A DNA stretch of 64,000 nt, from positions 1,922,001 to 1,986,000 of the forward strand of contig NZ_CP136420.1 in the NCBI RefSeq assembly GCF_045278715.1, given 5' to 3'. This DNA is from Neomoorella carbonis (lineage in GTDB: Bacteria; Bacillota; DSM-521; Neomoorellales; Neomoorellaceae). Position numbers and translations under genes: made by a program. Shown piece by piece: positions 51,190-59,358 of this stretch. Each line of letters begins with the position of its first letter. Position 1 is the first letter of the stretch. Below the pieces are notes generated by a model. It was not told the DNA's origin. It made no database searches and saw only the letters and a program-made list of their open reading frames with translations.

Positions 51190-51807
51190 CTACTTTTCTC
51201 CCCAGCCGCGGGTGTAATTTTCCGCACAGGGGATGCAGGCGTACCGGCCCTCCTTTACCCTAGCCCGAACTTCTGCCACCGGCTCTCCGCAATAAGCGCA
51301 GGTCACGGAGTTAAAAAGGCGGGCTTTTGCTGGCATGGCGAGCTTCACATGCTCTGTTTTAAATATTTCCTCCTCTGGCGCCTCCAGGATAAGTTGCAAG
51401 CGCTGTTCCTGGTAACGGCCAAAAAGCTCCTTTTCCGCCGGTGTGGCCTGGCCGCTAAAAACCCTCTGCCGCAAGTTCCGGTAATTCTCGTCTTCCTGCA
51501 ATGCTCCACTCTTTAAGGCTACCCGGACGGCAGCACCAGTCTTCCTATCACCAATAGTAAATACATGCTTGCCGTAGTCCCGATAAAGGAGATTGCCTTT
51601 TCCCAGAGTGCAGCCGGTAAGCACCTGGATGGCATCCACCCCACAGGCATCGGTTTCTACAATGGCTACCAGTTCTTCATCCTCTGCCCGCCCGGCAGCC
51701 AGTTCCCGCAGGGCTATTTTTGCCGCCCGGTAGCCAATGACCAGGCCCGGGCAGCTATGCCCGTGAAAGGCCACGGCCCTTTCCCAATCGTTGGGGAAAA
51801 CATCCAT
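51190..51807 (-). CDS. FmdE family protein with C-terminal zinc-binding domain
   Basis: 205 residues. FmdE core (about 8-150) with FHGHSCPGLVIGYRAA, ETDACGVDAIQVLTGCTLGKGNL and GDRKTGAAVRVA, then a C-terminal CxxC/CxxC domain (CAYCGEP, CIPC). FmdE proteins are associated with molybdopterin enzymes but are not catalytic subunits in bacteria; their role is open. It precedes the ABC transporter by 65 bases on the same strand, hinting at a shared metal function. AAGGAG lies 8 bases before the ATG. Confidence 0.87.
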   Translation of the reverse strand: MDVFPNDWERAVAFHGHSCPGLVIGYRAAKIALRELAAGRAEDEELVAIVETDACGVDAIQVLTGCTLGKGNLLYRDYGKHVFTIGDRKTGAAVRVALKSGALQEDENYRNLRQRVFSGQATPAEKELFGRYQEQRLQLILEAPEEEIFKTEHVKLAMPAKARLFNSVTCAYCGEPVAEVRARVKEGRYACIPCAENYTRGWGEK

Positions 51808-51830
51808 AGTTATCGGCTCCTTCCTGTTTG

Positions 51831-51888
51831 AAATAAAAAAGAACCACTTCAGGTACCCCTTCTGGGGTTTACATACCCTCCGTGGTTA
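51831..51888 (-). terminator. Leader hairpin with U-tract upstream of fmdE
   Basis: Minus strand AACCAC ... GTGGTT enclosing an inner ACCCC-AGAA-GGGGT hairpin, then CTTTTTTATTT, ending 24 bases before fmdE. Either the terminator of the decayed fur remnant or an attenuator for fmdE and the ABC genes. Confidence 0.7.
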
Positions 51889-51962
51889 CAGAAACAACCT
51901 TCATGGCTGTAATTAAATTTTTCGCCAGTCAAATCAAAATTCCTGCTGCAAAAATATTAAAT

Positions 51963-52025
51963 TTATTTGCGGCAGTCCGGGCAATAACCAAAGATGATCA
52001 CGGACGCACTGATAACTTCAAAACC
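51963..52025 (-). pseudogene. fur: C-terminal remnant of a Fur-family regulator
   Basis: Minus strand reads GFEVISASVIIFGYCPDCRK then TAA. A FGYCPDCRK end with its CxxC is the characteristic C-terminus of Fur repressors. No upstream Fur coding sequence remains, only about 20 codons. Confidence 0.65.
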
Positions 52026-52056
52026 ATCCCTTTTTATACCCCTGTCAATAACAGGG

Positions 52057-52264
52057 TCATGCTCCTCTCCCGATTGCCAGGCGGCCGCCCCCTGAACCAT
52101 TCCCTAGCGAAACAATTATGGGTCCAAAGTTATCATTGCGGATAATCTTAATGGTTGACCCGCGTACCAGGCCGGCGACGCAAACTTATGCCGCCAGCGA
52201 CTTCTTTAATAACTGCCTCCCGGCCTGTATTTAAAAATTCCAGGGGTAATAACCCGCTGCTCAT
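52057..52264 (-). pseudogene. feoA: Frameshifted feoA paralogue
   Basis: Minus strand ATG at 52264 encodes MSSGLLPLEFLNTGREAVIK, continues EVAGGISLRRR, then stops at VNH. The +1 frame then continues STIKIIRNDNFGPIIVSLGN and GGGRLAIGRGA before TGA at 52057. Together these form an SH3-like FeoA domain lacking the middle L..MGL segment. A frameshift plus a small deletion makes it non-functional. Lies directly downstream of the intact feoA; feoB is absent. Confidence 0.75.
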
Positions 52265-52283
52265 AACTGAACACCTCTTAACA

Positions 52284-52538
52284 TTAATTGAGTTGCTCGA
52301 CAAAAATAGCGGCTGCTTCTTTTTTGCGTAAGCTCAAATGGTAACCCTTTACTTTTACTTCTATAGGGTCGCCCAGAGAAGCTGCTCCTGCGACAGCCAC
52401 TTCAGTACCAGGTACTACTCCCATGTCCAAGAGCCGGCGGCGGAGTTCGCCGGTAGCGGTAATTTTAATTACCTTGCCGCGGGCACCCTTTTCCAATTCG
52501 CTTAAGGCACATGTGCTAATGGTTTCTAAAGCCTCCAT
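52284..52538 (-). CDS. feoA: FeoA-domain protein
   Basis: About 84 residues. SH3-like FeoA domain: LSELEKGARGKVIKI, LRRRLLDMGVVPGTEV, PIEVKVKGYHLSLRKKEA. It normally supports the FeoB ferrous iron transporter, but no feoB is in the window. ATG at 52538 has GAGG 9 bases upstream; a longer frame to a TTG at 52592 lacks one. The intergenic stretch 52539-52878 shows only the vapBC promoter. Confidence 0.85.
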   Translation of the reverse strand: MEALETISTCALSELEKGARGKVIKITATGELRRRLLDMGVVPGTEVAVAGAASLGDPIEVKVKGYHLSLRKKEAAAIFVEQLN

Positions 52539-52808
52539 GACAACAGCCTCTTTTCCTTCTTTAAGCAAATCAAAGTTGCAAACCTTTCTCAAATAATCAA
52601 ATAGAGTTGGCAGGAGTTAAATTGCACTTAACTTACATCCTCCCTATTCTCCTCGCTTTCACTCCACATCAACTCCGCTTTTGTGCTTATTTTCACAATT
52701 AAGTATAGCTTAATTCGCTTTTGCTGGTATTCTGCCTCGCAGGCACCCGGTAATCCCGGGGTTTTTTGGCGTGGCACACCTCCTATCTGGCGCAAATAAG
52801 GTGCAATA

Positions 52809-52836
52809 TTGACTAGCTATAACTTTGGGATATAAT
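52809..52836 (+). promoter_or_regulatory. Promoter of vapBC
   Basis: TTGACT, 16-base spacer, TATAAT, about 40 bases before the antitoxin start; followed by an inverted GTAAG/CTTAC motif that could be an operator. Confidence 0.75.
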
Positions 52837-52878
52837 TATGGTAAGACGTGACTTACTTGTAAGGTAGGTGTAGTAAAA

Positions 52879-53142
52879 TTGCAGGGTATGATAAAAGTAT
52901 CCAGCAAAGGCCAGATTGTGTTACCTGCCAATTTAAGGAAAAAAGCATGTATAAAAAAAGGTGATATTTTAATTGTTAACCTGGTGGGCGATAAAGTTGT
53001 AATTGAACCTCTTAATAAATCCAAAAAAGAAGATTGGCAGCAGATACTTGAAGAAACAGCAGGAATCTGGCCGCATGTAGACTCAAAGTATGTCGAGGAA
53101 CTCCGTTTAGCTGCCCAAAAAAGATTGGAGGAAACCCTGTGA
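52879..53142 (+). CDS. AbrB/SpoVT-type antitoxin
   Basis: 87 residues. The swapped-hairpin DNA-binding domain is at the N-terminus (MIKVSSKGQIVLPANLRKK, then GDILIVNLVGDKVVIEP) and the C-terminal half is helical and should wrap the toxin. It binds DNA and neutralises the PIN toxin encoded next. Start TTG at 52879 or ATG at 52888. A 30-base segment (52966-52995) recurs exactly at 54269-54298. Confidence 0.88.
   Translation: MQGMIKVSSKGQIVLPANLRKKACIKKGDILIVNLVGDKVVIEPLNKSKKEDWQQILEETAGIWPHVDSKYVEELRLAAQKRLEETL
52966..52995 (+). repeat. 30-bp direct repeat, copy 1
   Basis: Starts attttaattgttaacctggt inside the antitoxin gene and is identical to 54269-54298. Confidence 0.9.
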
Positions 53143-53525
53143 GGGTAATATTTGATACGAATATTTGCATTGATCACCTGCGCGGTTTCAGGCCTGCTAC
53201 CGATTATCTTTTGAGATGCCAGGACATGGAACGATGGATCAGTTCCATAACCGTTATGGAATTATATGCCGCGCCGCATATTACGGCTGAACAGCAAGAA
53301 AAAATGGTACGGCTGTTCGATGGCTTAAATGGGATAATTGAAGTTGACATGGATATAGCCAGAAAAGCCGGGGAGTTCCTGCGAAAATACAGAAAAGATC
53401 CCGGATTAAATCCTATAGACGCTCTTATAGCGGCAACAGCATTACATCTGGACGCTGTTCTCGCCACAAGGAATAAAAAGCATTTTGATTTTATCCCTGG
53501 AATTGTTGTTGACTGTCCTTATTAA
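53139..53525 (+). CDS. vapC: VapC-type PIN-domain toxin
   Basis: 128 residues. PIN acidic residues are visible: FDTNICIDHLRG, VMELYAAPHI, NPIDALIAATAL and KHFDFIPG. Probably a Mg-dependent RNase held inactive by the antitoxin. GTG start overlaps the antitoxin stop by four bases (GTGA). The unit is intact and has its own promoter. Confidence 0.9.
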   Translation: MRVIFDTNICIDHLRGFRPATDYLLRCQDMERWISSITVMELYAAPHITAEQQEKMVRLFDGLNGIIEVDMDIARKAGEFLRKYRKDPGLNPIDALIAATALHLDAVLATRNKKHFDFIPGIVVDCPY

Positions 53526-53589
53526 AACCACAGCCCAGGAGCAGTAGCGGCCCTTCCCTGGCGGTGATGATTAAAGACTAATCGCCGGA

Positions 53590-53617
53590 GAAGATCCTTC
53601 CAGAGATCTTCTGTTTT
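53590..53617 (+). terminator. Possible terminator of vapBC
   Basis: Stem GAAGATC / GATCTTC with an 8-base loop, followed by TGTTTT. Confidence 0.55.
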
Positions 53618-53621
53618 CGAG

Positions 53622-53888
53622 CTACACCTGCGACGACGATGGGGAGGCGGGGGTAAGCACTTCTAGCCCGGTTATTCGTTTAAAATATTCTGCATTTAGT
53701 GTAAAGAGGGACAAGTTACGCGCCAGGCAGATGCCGGCAATAAGGGTCTTTTTCCCGGTTCTTCGCCCTTGCTAAATATTCCTCAAGGGCTTCATTTACT
53801 ATTTCTGAATAACCCCTTAACCTCGCCTGGCCGCCAGGGCCATAAGTTTAGCCCGGGTTTCATTGCTGATTTCAATGGTAGTGCGCAT
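53622..53888 (-). pseudogene. Wrecked toxin-antitoxin locus (RHH antitoxin plus PIN toxin tail)
   Basis: Minus strand ATG at 53888 (GAGG 9 bases upstream) reads MRTTIEISNETRAKLMALAA then RRG and a stop. The next frame continues LRGYSEIVNEALEEYLARAK and NREKD, together a ribbon-helix-helix antitoxin. It runs straight into TLIAGICLARNLSLFTLNAE, YFKRITGLEVL and a stop at 53622, the end of a PIN toxin. So a one-base frameshift and a deletion of the toxin's first two thirds have destroyed the locus. Confidence 0.72.
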
Positions 53889-53964
53889 GTTTAATCACCT
53901 CATATAAAACAAACTCTAAAAGTTCTCTGAACCGTACAGCAAAATCCTGCTGGTAGTTTGGCGA

Positions 53965-54372
53965 TTACTGATACCTCGCCTTGACTCCAGATGCCAGGTA
54001 ATAATCATGACCCTCGTCAATCTCGATTCCTGTTAACCCGGCAGCTACCAGCATACCCATCATTTCGTTGCCCGGCGGGATCTGGTCCCCGGCTATAACG
54101 CCCCCCAGGGATCTATGTAAATTATTTATGGTTTCCCTTGCTTTCGTATGGCAGATAACCACACGCCCGCCTTGTTTCAACACCAGGGCCATCTCTTTTA
54201 AGGCCTTAAGTTTATAAGGAAAATGGGGGAAAGCCGAGCTGCAGATGACCTCGTCGAAAGTAGCATCCATTTTAATTGTTAACCTGGTGGGCGATAAAAT
54301 GGTTGCCCCCCTCGTCATGGCACAACCGTCATCACCTCGACCGTGTTTATCTCCCGGCAGGTCGCCCTTCAA
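53965..54372 (-). pseudogene. Truncated SAM-dependent methyltransferase
   Basis: An open frame of 135 residues. From about residue 36 (ATFDEVICSSAFPHFP, LKEMALVLKQGGRVVICHTK) it is the C-terminal half of a class I SAM methyltransferase, with motifs IV-V present and the SAM-binding GxGxG motif absent. The first about 35 residues have no similarity to the family and include the antisense reading of the 30-bp repeat shared with vapB. Probably non-functional. It follows the double-cubane-type gene on the same strand. Confidence 0.65.
54269..54298 (+). repeat. 30-bp direct repeat, copy 2
   Basis: Identical to 52966-52995 of the antitoxin gene. On plus it reads ILIVNLVGDK, then MVAPL, close to but not the same as the antitoxin continuation. 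It lies at the break point of the truncated methyltransferase. Confidence 0.9.
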
Positions 54373-54388
54373 GTAACAAGCAGTCCTC

Positions 54389-55534
54389 CTATTTAATCAT
54401 TTCCAGGAAAGCGTCAATCCGGACCTTGAGCTGCTGCAAGTCACTTGTTGAATAGTCAGTCTCGATTGGTAGAAAAGGCAGTCCCTCTTTTTCCTGGACC
54501 AATTTCTTAATGCTATAGGACTCAATATTATACGTATGGCAGGCCTGCCAGGTGAGATCGATTACCCCATCGACCCTGTATTCTTTAATAAGACGTTCCA
54601 GCAATTCTAGACGGCCCCGATTGGGGGTTAAACAGGGACAGGGTACTTGCAAATACTTGGCAGCAATTGCCTGCAAGGGATCACCTTCCTCATCCACAAG
54701 GGGCTCCAGGGCTTTAATGCCGCTGCAGGACTCCAGGCAAACAACCACCCCGCCCCCGGCCTCCACCAGTTTAATCACCTTCTCGGAACCCAGGCCTACC
54801 GGGCAACCGGTTAAGAGTATTCGAGGTGAGCCTGGTGGTGCCGCAGACACGCCCCTGGCCATCTGTTCCTTTACCGCCAGAGTGACCTGGCGAATCACGG
54901 CCGTACCGGCGGCTATATCGGGAGTAAAGCCCTTTGCCCAAAGCACCTTCAAAAGATCCAAACCCGATAACGGTGCTGGATCGTGCCGGTTTAAGCGATG
55001 AAATTCCAGCAAAGCCCGGCGTTCTTCATTAACCAGGCGAATGGCTTCCTGCAATTTTGCCGTTGTGATCTCAACAGCAAATTCCCTTTCCAGCCGTTCT
55101 TTGGCTTTAAGTATTTCATTATACCAGTAGGCAAAGGCGTCTTCCCCCAGCGAAGTGGGCGGTAAATTGAGAATATGCATGGGTTTATATTCCCTGAGCA
55201 ATTCGTACATCTTGATCTTGCCGTCACAGGTGGTTTCGGCAATAAGCAGGTCGGCAAAATAAAAATAAGGACAGCTCCCGGTAATGGCAAAGCCAAAACT
55301 GGATTTAATTAACGGACAGAGGTTCCGGGGAAGGATTTTTTCAGCCTCGGGAATCGGTTCTTGCCTGGTACCACATAAGGAAACTGGTATGGCACCGGCG
55401 GCAATGATGAGTTCCTTGGGGGTAAAGGCACAATAAGTACCAACTACCTTTTTCCCCTGGTCTTTCAACTTTTTGATTTCCAGGACATTCTTTTCCCGCA
55501 AATCATCAAAATACGCCAGTGGTTGATTGGCCAT
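54389..55534 (-). CDS. 2-hydroxyacyl-CoA dehydratase-type double-cubane-cluster protein
   Basis: 381 residues. HgdB/HgdC-D-like fold with conserved cysteines in GTYCAFTPKELI, NLCPLIKSSFGF, GSCPYFYFADLLIAETTCDG, LTGCPVGLGSEK and DLTWQACHTYN. Sequences of this size and pattern without a partner subunit include the double-cubane-cluster proteins (YjiM type), ATP-driven low-potential reductases of unknown role; the activating ATPase is not in the window. Its start overlaps the end of the upstream corrinoid fusion by 29 bases, so the two are coupled. A reductive partner for the corrinoid protein is an attractive but unproven idea. Confidence 0.8.
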   Translation of the reverse strand: MANQPLAYFDDLREKNVLEIKKLKDQGKKVVGTYCAFTPKELIIAAGAIPVSLCGTRQEPIPEAEKILPRNLCPLIKSSFGFAITGSCPYFYFADLLIAETTCDGKIKMYELLREYKPMHILNLPPTSLGEDAFAYWYNEILKAKERLEREFAVEITTAKLQEAIRLVNEERRALLEFHRLNRHDPAPLSGLDLLKVLWAKGFTPDIAAGTAVIRQVTLAVKEQMARGVSAAPPGSPRILLTGCPVGLGSEKVIKLVEAGGGVVVCLESCSGIKALEPLVDEEGDPLQAIAAKYLQVPCPCLTPNRGRLELLERLIKEYRVDGVIDLTWQACHTYNIESYSIKKLVQEKEGLPFLPIETDYSTSDLQQLKVRIDAFLEMIK

Positions 55535-57176
55535 CTTGATGCTCCTTCACCTTATCTATTAAATTAGCCACCTCAGTAACCGCAGCCGCAGCATCGGGAG
55601 CATAGGCATCAGCGCCAATCCGCCGGGCAAACTCGGGGGTAATGGGGGCTCCTCCCACTATAACTTTCACTTGCTCCCCTCGACCCCCTTGTTTTAACGC
55701 CCGCACGGTCTTTTCCATGGACTTCATGGTTGTGGTGGTCAAAGCCGACAGACCCACTACCTGGGGCCGGCATGCCCGTACAGCTTCAACAAACTGCTCC
55801 GGGGCTACATCTTTACCCAGGTCGATAACCTGGAAATCATTAGCTGTTAACATCAAACCGACCAGATTTTTACCAATATCGTGCAGGTCTCCCTGAACAG
55901 TTCCCAGCACTATCTTGCCCCGGGTGCCATGCCGCTTTTGCACCAGTACCGGCCTGATTACCTCCAGGCCGGCGTACATGGCCTGGCTAATCAACAAGAG
56001 CTCGGGGATAAATACTATCTGTTGCTGGTATAATTCCCCGGCCCGGTTTATTCCCTGGATCAGGCCTCCCTCGAGAATGGTAATTGCATCCATCTCCAGT
56101 TGCAACCCTTTCCTGGTCAGCGTTGTTACTCCTTCACTATCGCCTTCAAGCAAAGCTCGTCGTAAAGAAAGCAACAACCGGGCCTGGGATGGAGATAAAC
56201 AGGGAAAGTTCCTGGCTGTTTCCACAAAAGCACTAATATTCGCTGCCGGGACTTCAAAGGGCAAAGTACATCCCGTACTCACAATAAAGTTGTTGAACGG
56301 CAGCATAGCCGTTAGCAGGTTGGCAGTAGCTTTTACTACCTGCTGGGGTGACCCTTCGAGCATCACCCCGACGGGATCGATATTACCGATTAGAACTACA
56401 TCCTCCGGCATTTGGGTTGCCAGGACAGGTAAACTAACCCTGCTGTCCAGGCTCAAACCCTGGGCGCCTGTGGCCAGCATTTCTTTAAGCATGTAACTGG
56501 TATCGCCACAGATATGGAGTATATTCATGGCCGGGAAAGCCGCAAAAATCTCCTGGATATACCGGCCGGAAAACTGCCAGAACTGTGCTGGTGACAGCAA
56601 AGAGCCCAGGGGCTCAGAAATCCAAAGGATATCCGCCCCCGCTGCCAGCAGGGCTTCCCCGTATCGTTTCAAAGCCCGGGTACAAAAGGCCAGGAGAGCA
56701 TGCAGAAACTCGGGGTCAGTAATTGTTTTCATGGCCACGCCAGCCGGATCGCAGAGGGCACCGGCTAAAGTAAAAGGGCCTGTCAAGGAACCTATCACCG
56801 GTTTGTCGGTCCGCTGCTTTATCAAGCGAATGGCTTCAAGATTTATCGGCAGGCGGCCGTCACGGCCGGGTTCCGGTAAGTTTAAGTCGGCCAGCGCCTC
56901 TGGTCCAGTTATTGGATGCTCTACCAGCACCGGGGCGCCATTATCTGGATAACGCGCCTTTAAGCCCATAGCCTCAGCCTCTACCACCAAGTCAGTAACC
57001 GGACGGATAAAATCGATCTGGAAACGTTCCGCCAGGTAGCAGGCCGTTTCTGCCTGGAGAGAAGCTGAAAAGTATACTTCTTTCAATGTAACGCCTTTCA
57101 TGGCTGCCCCTGGAAAACTGCCAATGAAAAATACCAGGCGTCGCCCGGATTGATTCACCAGGTCAATTAGCCGCAT
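55506..57176 (-). CDS. Fusion of MtaA/UroD-type methyltransferase with a corrinoid-binding domain
   Basis: 556 residues. About 1-335: uroporphyrinogen-decarboxylase-like MtaA barrel (ADILWISEPLGSLLSP, MNILHICGDTSYML, IVSTGCTLPFEVP with His and Cys zinc ligands). About 345-425: the helical cap of methionine-synthase-like corrinoid proteins. About 425-556: B12-binding domain with GDLHDIGKNLVGLML, where His is the lower cobalt ligand, and IVGGAPITPEF. It would carry and transfer a methyl group between a corrinoid and a thiol or folate. Start at 57176 has GGGGG 7 bases upstream. Confidence 0.88.
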   Translation of the reverse strand: MRLIDLVNQSGRRLVFFIGSFPGAAMKGVTLKEVYFSASLQAETACYLAERFQIDFIRPVTDLVVEAEAMGLKARYPDNGAPVLVEHPITGPEALADLNLPEPGRDGRLPINLEAIRLIKQRTDKPVIGSLTGPFTLAGALCDPAGVAMKTITDPEFLHALLAFCTRALKRYGEALLAAGADILWISEPLGSLLSPAQFWQFSGRYIQEIFAAFPAMNILHICGDTSYMLKEMLATGAQGLSLDSRVSLPVLATQMPEDVVLIGNIDPVGVMLEGSPQQVVKATANLLTAMLPFNNFIVSTGCTLPFEVPAANISAFVETARNFPCLSPSQARLLLSLRRALLEGDSEGVTTLTRKGLQLEMDAITILEGGLIQGINRAGELYQQQIVFIPELLLISQAMYAGLEVIRPVLVQKRHGTRGKIVLGTVQGDLHDIGKNLVGLMLTANDFQVIDLGKDVAPEQFVEAVRACRPQVVGLSALTTTTMKSMEKTVRALKQGGRGEQVKVIVGGAPITPEFARRIGADAYAPDAAAAVTEVANLIDKVKEHQDGQSTTGVF

Positions 57177-57195
57177 GCCTTTACCCCCACACCGC

Positions 57196-58017
57196 TTATT
57201 CAACCCAGGAGAAACATTTACTGGCAATTAAGCGCAGCACCTGATCAAATACGGTTCCAATCAGGCCGATAATTATAATTCCCGCCAAAACGATATCCGT
57301 CCGCATCAGTTCATGGGCATACCAGATAAGGTATCCCAGGCCGGCGGTACTACCAGGCAGCATTTCCGCCGCTACCAGGCACATCCAGCCAACCCCAAGG
57401 CCCACCCGGACACCGGTAAGAATTGATGGTAAAGCCTGGGGTAAAATCACCCTCATCAACAGGGCCTGTTCCCTGGCTCCCAAGGTTTGAGCGGCCTCGA
57501 TAATTTGTGGCGGTATGCTCTGAACGCCATAAACGGTATTCAAAAGAACGGGAAAGAATATGCCAATCATAATGATAATGAGCATAGACACTTGCATATT
57601 CCACAGGAGTACGCTCTCCACCCGCCAGGGTAGAATTTCACCAATGCTAGTGATTCCTAGCCAGGCTAAAATTAATGGCACCCAGGCCAGTGGCGGCACC
57701 GGACGTAGTAATTCTATAAGAGGATCGACCAGGCTTTTTATCACCTGATAACGACCCATTAATATCCCCAGGGGAACTGCTATGGCTACACCCATGCTAA
57801 AGGCTACGATCACCCGCGCCAGGCTAATATATATACATTCAAGGAGGGAACTGTCTGTTAAAACCCTGGCCGCAGGCTGTATTAAAATCGCCAGCACATT
57901 TTCCAGCCGAGGTAAAACCCCTGGCTTCCCAAGATGGATGGCAACACTTTCCCACAATACCAGTACCAGCCCGGGTAATAACAGCCGCGCCAGGGTTTGA
58001 GGTAACCAGCCTTTCAT
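57196..58017 (-). CDS. ABC permease (SsuC/TauC type)
   Basis: 273 residues, six membrane segments, coupling loop AAQTLGAREQALLMRVILPQ (EAA motif). Family members import sulfonates, nitrate or other small organic molecules. ATG at 58017 overlaps the binding-protein stop by four bases (ATGA) with AAGGG 8 bases upstream. No ATPase gene follows; the next gene is the corrinoid fusion. Confidence 0.87.
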   Translation of the reverse strand: MKGWLPQTLARLLLPGLVLVLWESVAIHLGKPGVLPRLENVLAILIQPAARVLTDSSLLECIYISLARVIVAFSMGVAIAVPLGILMGRYQVIKSLVDPLIELLRPVPPLAWVPLILAWLGITSIGEILPWRVESVLLWNMQVSMLIIIMIGIFFPVLLNTVYGVQSIPPQIIEAAQTLGAREQALLMRVILPQALPSILTGVRVGLGVGWMCLVAAEMLPGSTAGLGYLIWYAHELMRTDIVLAGIIIIGLIGTVFDQVLRLIASKCFSWVE

Positions 58018-59174
58018 TTCCAAAACCCTTGTTCTTTTAGTTCTTTAATGGCCTCGTTATATATATCTCCATCCAGCACCCTGGCTTCTATTTCTTCAGG
58101 CTTTAACCCATGCAGGCGCCCGGTTAACAGGCCCATATCATCCATGATTTGTCCAAACGTACCTACGCTTTGTCGCCATGCGCCGGTCGGGTCAGTAGTA
58201 AAATTAACGGACTGGAGGGCTTCTTTTTCTATTTTTTCACTTACACCCAGCCAGGCAGCAGCATCTTTTGCTGCCTCGTCACGATTTTGGTTTACCTCAT
58301 GGGTAGCCAGAATTAAAAGTTCCTCCAGTTTTTTAACCAGATCACGATGTTTGCTAATGACAGCTTCAGTTGCTTCCACCGTGCAACAGGCATGATTCTG
58401 CCATCGCCCCGCAGGTGGTAGAGTTTCAAGGCTGGTTATTTTTTGGGCTTCACCATCCTGGACGGCTAAAGTTGGAAAGGGTTCTGCCCCTATAAAACCA
58501 TCAACAAGATGATTCGCGAGGGCAGTAGCCAGATTACCATGACCCTTCATGTCGACAAAAGTAATGTCTACCTGGCGGTCCTGAGGATTATCGCTAAAAG
58601 ATATTCCTTCTGTCTTTAAGGCTGATCGGAAGATGACACTAGCAATAGTCTGCGATCCCGGATGACCAATTTTAATTTGCTGCTTTTTGCCTTTGACTAG
58701 GGCTACAAATTCCGGCCAACTCTTAACCGGTAAATCCTTTTTTACTACCAATAAGTTGCCGCCTGTCTGTAGAGGGGAAATTATTTTGGCATCCAGGCCC
58801 TGGTCAACCGAAAGGATTAAAGCCTGGGCTCCAGTAATCCCCATATCCACACTGCCCTGGCTCATCAAACGCTGGACTTCCGGCCCCTGTTGGGTAGAAA
58901 CCAGCTTTACCCGGGCCACTTTCTGCCCACCAGCATAAAAATCATACCATTCCCTTTCTTGTACTGGCTGTAAGTAAAGGTTGTATTTATCTCGGAATTT
59001 TTGCCACCGGGTTAAAGCCGTAAAAAGCGGCGTATGATGGTCGGACATTATATAGCCCAATTTTAGCGTTGGTATTTCCGGGGCAGAATCCTTCACATCG
59101 GGACCGGAACAACCCGCACTTAACAAAACGAGCAATAAGGCTACCACTGCTAGAAATATTCTTTGGCCTTTCAT
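58014..59174 (-). CDS. Substrate-binding lipoprotein (NMT1/SsuA type)
   Basis: 386 residues. Lipoprotein signal LLLVLLSAGCSG. Two-lobed NMT1/SsuA fold (TLKLGYIMSDHHTPLF, MGITGAQALILSVDQGLD, GHPGSQTIASVIFRS). Larger than typical SsuA. Ligand unknown; the corrinoid methyltransferase downstream suggests a methylated compound. ATG at 59174 has GGGGGG 6 bases upstream. Confidence 0.88.
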   Translation of the reverse strand: MKGQRIFLAVVALLLVLLSAGCSGPDVKDSAPEIPTLKLGYIMSDHHTPLFTALTRWQKFRDKYNLYLQPVQEREWYDFYAGGQKVARVKLVSTQQGPEVQRLMSQGSVDMGITGAQALILSVDQGLDAKIISPLQTGGNLLVVKKDLPVKSWPEFVALVKGKKQQIKIGHPGSQTIASVIFRSALKTEGISFSDNPQDRQVDITFVDMKGHGNLATALANHLVDGFIGAEPFPTLAVQDGEAQKITSLETLPPAGRWQNHACCTVEATEAVISKHRDLVKKLEELLILATHEVNQNRDEAAKDAAAWLGVSEKIEKEALQSVNFTTDPTGAWRQSVGTFGQIMDDMGLLTGRLHGLKPEEIEARVLDGDIYNEAIKELKEQGFWK

Positions 59175-59274
59175 ACTTACCCCCCGTTTAACTTGAGTAA
59201 TATAATTAAACATAATTAGACGTTCAGTCCCACATTCCTGTTATATTTATTATAACTATTTGTTATGTGTCATG

Positions 59275-59321
59275 CATAAAGAAAACCATGGGAGGAGCTC
59301 CCTTAACACCCCCCATGGTTT
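59275..59321 (-). terminator. Terminator of nrdDG
   Basis: Minus strand AAACCATGGG ... CCCATGGTTT around a GGGAGCTCC inner stem, then TCTTTATG. Confidence 0.85.
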
Positions 59322-59358
59322 CAGGTAGCTACAGGCCGCTAGCTCTTACCTTATTCCT

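Noticed and set aside
51882..52145. 87-residue plus-strand frame
   Set aside because: The opposite strand holds recognisable feoA and fur remnants, which explain the sequence better.
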